Positions 1 through 4,473 of a stretch of 5,666 bases of DNA are shown one piece after another. The stretch comes from Anaerolineales bacterium (lineage in GTDB: Bacteria > Chloroflexota > Anaerolineae > Anaerolineales > Villigracilaceae), in contig JADLCG010000084.1 in NCBI GenBank assembly GCA_020847355.1, forward strand, positions 1 to 5,666. Reading direction: 5' to 3'. The number at the start of each line of letters is the position of its first letter. Position 1 is the first letter of the stretch. The notes under the pieces are model-generated. The model was not told the origin of the DNA, searched no databases, and saw nothing but the letters and a program-made list of their open reading frames with translations. Made by a program: the position numbers and the translations under genes.

Positions 1-1
1 A

Positions 2-1417
2 CCATTGATTCTCGAAGCGGATGAAAATATCGGGGGCCGGCTTTCCGGCAAAGCGTCTATCCAGATCAAAGGCGCAAACTTCCCCATTGAGCATGGCGTA
101 CATGGACTCTGGTTTTCATATCTAAATCTACGCGCCATGCTCCAGCGGCATGGAATTATTTCACAGCTTAGACCCGCCCAAGCCGAACAATGGATTCATC
201 GCGCCCATGACGTTATTCGCCGCGTGGAAATCGGTTCTACTATTCGTAACAGCTTAATCCCCGCACCGTTTCATTACATTCAACTCTTTGCTTCGCCGCA
301 GTTTTTATCCATGCTGGGTTGGCGTGACTGGCTTTCAATCTTCAACGTCTGGTCGGTTTTGGTCATGTCTATTGGCATTGATCCATTTGTAGAAAATCAA
401 CCGTTGGAAGGGCTGACCTTTGGCGGCGCATTGAAAAAATGGGGACCCACCTTTCGCTCTTTATTTTTTGGACTGACTCGCAACGGGCTTTCCACTGACC
501 CGGATGAAGTTCCGCTGGCGGGCTTTCTCGCATTTCTGCGCTTCTACACCGTTCTGCGCCGCGATGCTTGGCGCTTTGATTATTTGCCCAACGGCGGCGG
601 CGAGGTCTGCGAAAAGCTATCAGCCAAGATCATTAATCTCGGAGGCGAGATCAGGCTCAAGTCCCGCGTGCGGCGCGTGGAAAAAATAGATGAGGCGTGG
701 ACCGCGCATTGGCATCAAGACGAAATCAACGGCGCTGATTCTGCTCCTTTCATCATCCTCGCCACAGACTCACCCGCAACTGAATCAATTATCAAAAACA
801 GTTTCCCCGCTGAGAAATTTTTCTTCCCGCACGGGCTGGGTCATGCCGTGATCCGTTTATGGTTTGATACAAAGCTGAAAAATATCCCCGAAGCCGGCAT
901 GTTCAGCGGCGATTTTATTATGCACAATTTTTTCTGGCTCGATCAAATTTATACGAGCTATAAAAAATGGAACGAAGCGACAGGCGGCTCGTGCATTGAA
1001 GTTCACATCTACGGACCGCGTGAAGTTTTAGCTCAAACTGACGCTTTATTAATTACCAATGTCCTCACCGATATTTATCGCGCTTACCCAAAACTGAAAG
1101 GGCATTTGCTTGCCCCGCATTTACAACGTAATGCAGATACGCACACTCTGCCAGCCTTAGGCGCGCGCGGCACGCACTTGGGCATTGAAACCCCGTGGAA
1201 AAATCTATTCTGCGCCGGAGATTGGGTGCGGCATGAAGTCCCCGCTTTCTTTTTAGAGCGCGCCTGCGTGACTGGATTAATTGCGGCAAATAAAATTTTA
1301 GAATCCGAAAACCTCGCGCCGTGGGGCGTTACGCCTTACCCGCCATCCGAGCCGCTCGCCGCATGGATTGAAAGCGCAATGATGCGCGGCAGAAAAAATA
1401 GAAAACAAAGCAAATAA
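2..1417 (+). CDS. FAD-dependent oxidoreductase, amine oxidase / carotenoid desaturase-like (5' end missing)
   Basis: This is the C-terminal 470 or so residues of a flavoprotein whose start lies before the window. The first visible residues, LILEADENIGGRL, are the second strand of a Rossmann fold: a Glu that binds the FAD ribose, followed by the GGR motif. The GxGxxG loop that normally precedes it is therefore cut off, and the TTG at 5 is an internal Leu codon, not a start. Counting the codon at 5 as residue 1, HGVHGLW (30-36) plus NLRAMLQRHGI resembles the substrate-side region of carotenoid desaturase/CrtU-like enzymes. LPNGGGEVCEKL (194-205) and IILATDSPA (250-258) are typical of the amine oxidase superfamily. 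LFCAGDWVRHEVPAFFLERA (401-420) is the C-terminal FAD-binding motif. The family oxidises or desaturates lipophilic or amine substrates; the substrate here cannot be told. A CrtU/CruE-like carotenoid role is only a guess, and no carotenoid gene is visible nearby. Confidence 0.85.
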   Translation, partial: PLILEADENIGGRLSGKASIQIKGANFPIEHGVHGLWFSYLNLRAMLQRHGIISQLRPAQAEQWIHRAHDVIRRVEIGSTIRNSLIPAPFHYIQLFASPQFLSMLGWRDWLSIFNVWSVLVMSIGIDPFVENQPLEGLTFGGALKKWGPTFRSLFFGLTRNGLSTDPDEVPLAGFLAFLRFYTVLRRDAWRFDYLPNGGGEVCEKLSAKIINLGGEIRLKSRVRRVEKIDEAWTAHWHQDEINGADSAPFIILATDSPATESIIKNSFPAEKFFFPHGLGHAVIRLWFDTKLKNIPEAGMFSGDFIMHNFFWLDQIYTSYKKWNEATGGSCIEVHIYGPREVLAQTDALLITNVLTDIYRAYPKLKGHLLAPHLQRNADTHTLPALGARGTHLGIETPWKNLFCAGDWVRHEVPAFFLERACVTGLIAANKILESENLAPWGVTPYPPSEPLAAWIESAMMRGRKNRKQSK

Positions 1418-1519
1418 TTTTCCGCAGGTATAGCTCCAAATAACCATTCCGCGTCAAGGTAAAATCAAATTAGAATTAGCGCTGAGAAAATCATTTTATT
1501 TACAATCGAAGGAGTCAAC

Positions 1520-2023
1520 ATGGCTACAATCATATTCAACGGCAAAACCTATAACAGCCTTGAAGAAATGCCGCCCGAAGCGCGCCAAGCTTACGAGCAA
1601 GTTGCCAGCGCTTTGGTAGACAAAAACGGCAACGGCATTCCTGATTTTTTAGAAGGCGATATCATCAGCAACATTTCAAACATCTATAAAAGCGCCAGTC
1701 AGTTTACCGTCAATGGGACAACCTATAACAACATCAACGAATTGCCCGCAGATGCGCGTCAGCGCGTGCAAGGCGCATTTGAAAAAATGAACGAACTTGG
1801 CTTCGGACCTGAGCGCAAAGCTGAAATGCTTGCAGAAAGACAAAATTTAGAAGTAGAGCGCGATCATCAGTTTGTCTCGCAACCTTATCGCCCGACAACT
1901 ACAACTTCCGCCATTCAAGATGGCGATAAAGCCGGCATCATGCAATGGATTCTTTTAGCCGGATTATTATTTCTATGCTTGCTGGCAGTTGCAGTAGGCG
2001 CGGCGTTCTTCTTCCTACGATGA
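1520..2023 (+). CDS. Hypothetical tail-anchored membrane protein with two internal repeats and an EF-hand-like loop
   Basis: I do not recognise a named family. The 167-residue protein begins at an ATG with a strong ribosome site, AAGGAG at 1509-1514, five bases upstream. It has two copies of one motif: residues 4-31 (FNGKTYNSLEEMPPEARQAY) and 62-89 (VNGTTYNNINELPADARQRV). Both have the pattern NGxTYNxxxExPxxARQ. Between them, residues 34-45 (DKNGNGIPDFLE) match a 12-residue EF-hand/dockerin-type calcium loop, with acidic or Asn residues at positions 1, 3, 5, 9 and 12. There is no signal peptide. Residues 90-137 are polar, with a run of Thr near 126-129. A single hydrophobic segment at about 142-165 ends the protein, followed by one Arg. 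This suggests a cytoplasmic domain held by a C-terminal anchor. The stop overlaps the next gene's ATG (ATGA), so the two are probably co-translated. Function unknown; calcium binding is untested. Confidence 0.85.
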   Translation: MATIIFNGKTYNSLEEMPPEARQAYEQVASALVDKNGNGIPDFLEGDIISNISNIYKSASQFTVNGTTYNNINELPADARQRVQGAFEKMNELGFGPERKAEMLAERQNLEVERDHQFVSQPYRPTTTTSAIQDGDKAGIMQWILLAGLLFLCLLAVAVGAAFFFLR

Positions 2024-2361
2024 AATTAATTTTGATTTACACGCTGATCGCGGGCGTCATCTCCGCGCTCACTGCGCCGATTCCGGGCACTTCGCTTTTA
2101 CTCACCGCGCTGGAAATCTACATGCTCGTGCATTTTGCAAAAATCCACGACTATAAATTAGGCTTCAAAGAAATCGGTTATTCGGCAGTCGCCATCTATG
2201 GGCTTTCCACTTTGCTCAAAGATACCGCGCTCGAAATCCTCACCTTTGTGCCAATCATCGGCTGGGGTTCGGAAGTGATCGTCGCCATGCTCTTCGTCTT
2301 CTTTTTAGGATTGCTGGCGGATTTATACTTCAAAAAGCGGACTAGTTCGCCGCCCGCCTAA
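2020..2361 (+). CDS. Small integral membrane protein, DUF697-like
   Basis: The protein has 113 residues and is mostly hydrophobic. I chose the ATG at 2020 because it overlaps the previous stop (ATGA), the usual sign of coupled translation, and gives a protein that begins with a membrane segment. The in-frame ATG at 1945 would only translate out-of-frame sequence of the upstream gene. Likely membrane segments are residues 3-20, 26-41, 52-68 and 76-104, with a Lys/Arg-rich end (KKR, 105-107). The layout of PIPGTS (20-25), a helix ending in HFAKIHDYKL, then TFVPIIGWGSEVIVA (75-89) resembles the DUF697 region found in YcjF-like proteins and some GTPase-linked membrane proteins, which has a PxPG turn, a helix with an acidic-aromatic end, and a second PxxG turn. 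That match is from memory of the family pattern and is moderate. It probably acts with the tail-anchored protein upstream; the role is unknown. Confidence 0.8.
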   Translation: MKLILIYTLIAGVISALTAPIPGTSLLLTALEIYMLVHFAKIHDYKLGFKEIGYSAVAIYGLSTLLKDTALEILTFVPIIGWGSEVIVAMLFVFFLGLLADLYFKKRTSSPPA

Positions 2362-2399
2362 CTGGAGCCTGCTTGCCCAACCCAAGCAAAATCCAAGCC

Positions 2400-2427
2400 T
2401 TGACATTGTTTCAATTCCGCAGATAAT
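2400..2427 (+). promoter_or_regulatory. Sigma70-type promoter for the pheST operon
   Basis: TTGACA at 2400-2405 is a perfect -35 box. GATAAT at 2422-2427 matches the -10 consensus at five of six bases, and the spacer is 16 bases. The expected start of transcription, about 2433-2436, falls a few bases before the first strand of the T-box Stem I at 2441, which is where T-box leaders normally begin. The agreement between promoter and riboswitch supports both calls. Confidence 0.75.
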
Positions 2428-2560
2428 TACGGCAATTAATCAAAAGGCTGTGACAGAGAAAAGTAAATTAAGCGAAGCCGTCAGAGAGGCGCAAAGCATT
2501 GCTGAAATTGCGCTCGGCAGAAATTAGTTGAAGTTCCCTCTTGAGCCGTTTGTGTGAACC

Positions 2561-2587
2561 GTAGGACAAAATGGCATTTTGTCCTAC
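2561..2587. repeat. Perfect palindrome inside the T-box leader
   Basis: GTAGGACAAAAT (2561-2572) and its exact complement ATTTTGTCCTAC (2576-2587) enclose the three-base loop GGC. The 12-bp stem lies in the linker between Stem I and Stem III, where T-box leaders carry variable or no stems. No T-run follows, so it is not a terminator. The six-base direct repeat AACCGT occurs at 2557-2562 and 2599-2604, around it. It may be a small mobile palindromic repeat, or a stem that replaces Stem II. Confidence 0.7.
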
Positions 2588-2680
2588 AAAATAGCATAAA
2601 CCGTTTTCTTGGCGTTATTCAAGACAGAGAGAGTTACATAGTAAAGTGTAACTAACTTGGGTGGTACCGCGAGCATTGAG

Positions 2681-2711
2681 TCTCGTCCCAATTTTGGGAT
2701 GAGATTTTTTT
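2681..2711 (+). terminator. Rho-independent terminator of the T-box leader
   Basis: TCTCGTCCCA (2681-2690) pairs with TGGGATGAGA (2695-2704) through one G-T wobble, with the four-base loop ATTT, and seven T residues follow (2705-2711). The 5' arm shares CCCA with the 3' strand of the antiterminator, so the two folds exclude each other. This is the standard T-box switch: termination when tRNA-Phe is charged, read-through into pheS when it is not. Confidence 0.92.
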
Positions 2712-2725
2712 AATTAATCTACTTT

Positions 2726-2823
2726 CGTCATTGCGAGCCACGCTCTTGTTCTTGGCGGCGAAGCAATCTCCAACTATGTCATAAGATTGCTTCGGGCGTA
2801 AGAACATCGCCCTCGCAATGACG
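2726..2823. repeat. REP-like long imperfect inverted repeat
   Basis: The ends CGTCATTGCGAG (2726-2737) and CTCGCAATGACG (2812-2823) are perfect 12-base inverted repeats. Inside, TGTTCTT (2747-2753) pairs with AAGAACA (2800-2806), and GAAGCAATCT (2760-2769) pairs with AGATTGCTTC (2784-2793). The whole element could fold into one long hairpin of about 98 bases. The words GTCATTGCGAG and GAAGCAATC are familiar to me from dispersed intergenic palindromes in many bacterial genomes. It lies between the T-box terminator and pheS, so it would be part of the 5' leader of every read-through transcript. Confidence 0.82.
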
Positions 2824-2846
2824 GGTAAAAAAAGATTGAGGTGTTT

Positions 2847-3905
2847 ATGTTAGAAAAATTAAACGAGATCGAAAAAACTGCTTTGCAGTCGTTGAAATCC
2901 ATTACGGATGCGGCGGCGCTGGAGGCATGGAGAGTTGCGAATTTAGGTCGCAGTTCGGCATTGATGGCGGTCTTCTCGGAGTTTGGCAAACTCTCCAAGG
3001 AAGAGAAACCAGTTGTGGGCGCGGCGGCGAATCGCGTCAAAGTTAAATTGGAAGCCGAATTCGAGAGTCAATCACAAGCGGTGAAAAATGCCGCACTGGC
3101 GAAGTCTTTAGCAGAAGAAAAATTAGATGTGACCTTGCCAGGGCGCACAAAATTTATTGGGCGTTTACATCCATCTACGCAACAATTGCGCCGCGTGTTG
3201 GATATTTTGGCTGAGATGGGTTTTCAAGTTTACACCTCGCGTGAAGTGGAAACCGATGAATATAATTTTCAGTTGTTAAATTTCCCGCCAGACCATCCCG
3301 CGCGCGATATGCAAGATACATTTTTTATCAAAACGGATGTGGAAACGGATAACCCAATGTTGATGCGTACGCATACATCGCCTGGGCAGATTCATGCTAT
3401 GCGTCAATTTGCAAAAACGAATCCGCAAGACCCGCCTCCGATTCGTATTGCGTTGCCCGGTATGTGTTTTCGTTATGAACAAATTACGGCGCGTTCCGAA
3501 GTGCAGTTCAATCAAGTGGAAGGTTTGGCAGTTGGAAAAAATATCACCTTCGCGGATTTGAAAGGCACGATTGCAGATTTTGTGCGCCGTATGTTTGGCG
3601 AAGGCGCCAGATTAAGATTCCGCGCCTCGTATTTTCCATTCACTGAACCCTCTGCCGAAGTGGATGTGGAATGTTTTGTGTGCGGCGGGAAGGGCTGTCA
3701 GGTCTGCAAGAATTCTGGCTGGTTGGAAATTCTTGGCTGTGGCATGGTGCATCCTGTGGTGTTGCAAAACGGCGGTTATGACCCGAAAATTTATTCAGGC
3801 TTCGCCTGGGGCATGGGTCCCGAACGGCAGTTGATGTTGCGCAATAAGATTAACGACATTCGTTATTTCTGGGGTAACGATGTGCGGTTTTTGGAACAGT
3901 TTTAG
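2847..3905 (+). CDS. pheS: Phenylalanyl-tRNA synthetase alpha subunit
   Basis: PheS carries the catalytic site of the (alpha-beta)2 enzyme that joins Phe to tRNA-Phe in the cytoplasm. The ATG at 2847 has GAGG (2838-2841) five bases upstream; the in-frame GTG at 2841 overlaps that site, so it is unlikely. The 352 residues fit the family. Residues 1-90 are the helical tRNA-binding arm. HPARDMQDTFF is at 150-160 and MRTHTSPGQ at 173-181. Motif 2 spans 205-226 (GMCFRYE, then QFNQVEG). SYFPFTEPS is at 261-269, and motif 3 begins GFAWGMG (318-324) and ends in DVRFLEQF. Compared with Thermus PheS as I recall it, the Phe-pocket residues H176, S178, Q181, R209, E211, Q223, E225, F263 and F265 are all kept. 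Two His of the usual DATH..FHQ stretch are Ser217 and Asn222 here. Cys276, 279, 284 and 287 form the zinc-ribbon-like insert seen in some PheS. Regulated by the T-box upstream. Confidence 0.97.
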   Translation: MLEKLNEIEKTALQSLKSITDAAALEAWRVANLGRSSALMAVFSEFGKLSKEEKPVVGAAANRVKVKLEAEFESQSQAVKNAALAKSLAEEKLDVTLPGRTKFIGRLHPSTQQLRRVLDILAEMGFQVYTSREVETDEYNFQLLNFPPDHPARDMQDTFFIKTDVETDNPMLMRTHTSPGQIHAMRQFAKTNPQDPPPIRIALPGMCFRYEQITARSEVQFNQVEGLAVGKNITFADLKGTIADFVRRMFGEGARLRFRASYFPFTEPSAEVDVECFVCGGKGCQVCKNSGWLEILGCGMVHPVVLQNGGYDPKIYSGFAWGMGPERQLMLRNKINDIRYFWGNDVRFLEQF

Positions 3906-3911
3906 AAGAGC

Positions 3912-3964
3912 CGATATCAGAAAGGCGATATTAGAAAAAACGATATTCGATATTGGATATTCGG
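3912..3964 (+). repeat. GATATT-rich short repeat cluster between pheS and the S23 gene
   Basis: CGATAT occurs at 3912-3917, 3926-3931, 3941-3946 and 3948-3953, and GGATAT at 3955-3960. The first copies are spaced by about 14-15 bases and share a trailing AGAAA (3919-3923 and 3932-3936). The cluster begins seven bases after the pheS stop and runs up to the ribosome site of the S23 gene. Parts of it match, in inverted form, the sequence just after the S23 gene. Confidence 0.75.
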
Positions 3965-3974
3965 AGAATGTGAG

Positions 3975-4445
3975 ATGAGCATAAGCGGCTTAGAAAAATT
4001 AGATGTTTGGTGTAAGGCTAGAGATTTTGCAGTTCGTGTTAATAAAGAATTATTGCCACTATTGCCAAATGAAGAGAAGTGGACGCTCAATCAGCAAATT
4101 CGTCGCTCATCTCAAAGCATCCCAGCCAATATTGCAGAAGGTCACGGTCGCTTTTATTTTCAAGAGAATGTAAGATTTTGTTATATTGCTCGTGGCTCTC
4201 TTGAAGAAACATTAAGTCATATTGTTTACGCTTACAAAGTCAACTATATTTCTGAAACAATTTACAAAAGTTTCGCAACTGATGGAGAAAACTTAAACAG
4301 ATTAATCAATGGATACATTGCATTCCTAAAGAAAAGTAAACAAGGCGCTAACGAACCTGGAGCAAACCACTCTGTCCGTGAAACGCCATCTGACTACATT
4401 ATCGAAGATGATTCAACATCATCTTCAGATTCGAAGATCGAATAA
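3975..4445 (+). CDS. S23-family four-helix-bundle protein (23S rRNA intervening-sequence protein homologue)
   Basis: The 156-residue protein starts at an ATG with GGAG (3963-3966) eight bases upstream. Residues 5-117 fit the S23/TIGR02436 pattern: GLEKLDVWCKARDFA at the start, QIRRSSQSIPANIAEGHGR (41-59) as the hallmark, and FCYIARGSLEETLSHIVYA (68-86). The family forms pentamers of four-helix bundles. Its molecular role is not settled, although a nucleic-acid link is often suggested from its position inside rRNA intervening sequences and from basic surfaces. The last 36 or so residues (from KQGANEP) are polar and acidic, ending in a Ser/Asp-rich tail, and are unlike the family core. The gene splits pheS from pheT, is visibly more AT-rich than pheS, and has repeat arms on both sides. 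I therefore infer late insertion. It should be transcribed with pheST under the T-box. Confidence 0.92.
   Translation: MSISGLEKLDVWCKARDFAVRVNKELLPLLPNEEKWTLNQQIRRSSQSIPANIAEGHGRFYFQENVRFCYIARGSLEETLSHIVYAYKVNYISETIYKSFATDGENLNRLINGYIAFLKKSKQGANEPGANHSVRETPSDYIIEDDSTSSSDSKIE
4404..4426 (+). repeat. Perfect 9-bp hairpin at the 3' end of the S23 gene
   Basis: GAAGATGAT (4404-4412) and ATCATCTTC (4418-4426) are exact complements around the loop TCAAC. The hairpin lies inside the coding sequence for the acidic tail. No T-run follows, so it is not a terminator. It could be a processing or stability element between the S23 gene and pheT, or a by-product of the repetitive Asp/Ser codons. Confidence 0.55.
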
Positions 4446-4455
4446 CTAATATCGT

Positions 4456-4468
4456 ACTCCGAAGGAGT
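4456..4468 (+). promoter_or_regulatory. pheT ribosome binding site inside a small hairpin
   Basis: The ribosome site AAGGAG (4462-4467) lies six bases before the pheT ATG. It is the 3' half of the short palindrome ACTCC-GAA-GGAGT (4456-4468), a 5-bp stem with a three-base loop, which could partly mask it. Its 5' arm CTCC (4457-4460) can instead pair with GGAG (3963-3966), the ribosome site of the S23 gene. The site itself is certain; a regulatory effect is inference. Confidence 0.55.
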
Positions 4469-4473
4469 TTATT

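Larger units (their letters stand above)
2441..2711 (+). promoter_or_regulatory. T-box riboswitch, tRNA-Phe responsive (specifier UUC)
   Basis: A complete T-box leader can be folded by eye. The Stem I base pairs CAAA/TTTG and GGCT/AGCC (2441-2449 with 2544-2552, one A-G mismatch). A K-turn-like GTGAC/TTGAG region follows, then AGAG (2455-2458) with CTCT (2538-2541). The loop-E strand AGTA lies at 2462-2465, opposite GAA at 2530-2532. One base later comes the specifier TTC (2534-2536), a Phe codon. Higher up, GCCG (2477-2480) pairs with CGGC (2515-2518) and GCGCAA (2489-2494) with TTGCGC (2508-2513). The AG-rich bulge is at 2481-2487 and the distal loop holds GCTG (2501-2504), a GNUG motif. 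Stem III is AGTTACA/TGTAACT (2632-2638, 2647-2653). The T-box sequence GGGTGGTACCGCG is at 2659-2671. TTGGG (2657-2661) with CCCAA (2687-2691) closes the antiterminator, and its UGGU bulge fits the ACCA end of tRNA-Phe. The base after the specifier is C rather than the usual purine. Confidence 0.93.
3926..4463 (+). mobile_element. Candidate insertion unit: S23 gene with imperfect inverted-repeat flanks
   Basis: The S23 gene is bounded by related inverted sequences. CGATATTGGATATTCG (3948-3963) matches the complement of 4439-4454 at 14 of 16 positions. CGATATTAG (3926-3934) is the exact complement of 4446-4454. TTCGGAG (3960-3966) is the exact complement of CTCCGAA (4457-4463). These pairings are alternatives rather than one continuous helix. 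The family was first described in intervening sequences of 23S rRNA genes, which form a stem that is cut out. I infer that this is a similar unit placed in an operon spacer. No transposase is present and the limits are uncertain. Confidence 0.4.

Noticed and set aside
5..7. TTG at 5 as the start of the flavoenzyme.
   Set aside because: The frame is open to the window edge and the first residues are the middle of an FAD-binding fold, so the gene starts upstream.
1460..1506. TAAAAT (1460-1465) and TACAAT (1501-1506) as -10 boxes for the gene at 1520.
   Set aside because: No credible -35 box lies 16-18 bases upstream of either, and the second would place the transcript start inside the ribosome site. 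The 102-base spacer shows nothing else.
1945..2019. An upstream ATG that would lengthen the DUF697-like protein by 25 residues.
   Set aside because: These codons lie in another frame of the upstream membrane-anchor coding sequence, and the added residues are not membrane-like. ATG 2020 gives an ATGA overlap.
2370..2388. TGCTTG/CAAGCA hairpin after the DUF697-like gene, considered as a terminator.
   Set aside because: Only 6 bp with a seven-base loop and no T-run; the pheS promoter begins twelve bases later. Termination there is unproven.
2309..2527. An open + frame that reads like the end of a protein (…LDIVSIPQIITAINQ…, ending in EIALGRN), a possible gene remnant.
   Set aside because: It has no start codon or ribosome site, and the stretch is fully explained by the pheS promoter and the Stem I strands of the T-box. 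Stem I pairing, loop E and specifier positions all fall within or just after it.
2618..2620. TTC followed by A in the region before Stem III, considered as the T-box specifier.
   Set aside because: It has no loop-E context. TTC at 2534-2536 has GAA before it, AGTA opposite, and paired strands above and below.
2726..2823. The long inverted repeat as an attenuator or terminator for pheS.
   Set aside because: The arms are long and internally imperfect, A residues rather than T residues follow the 3' arm, and the T-box already has its own terminator at 2681-2711.
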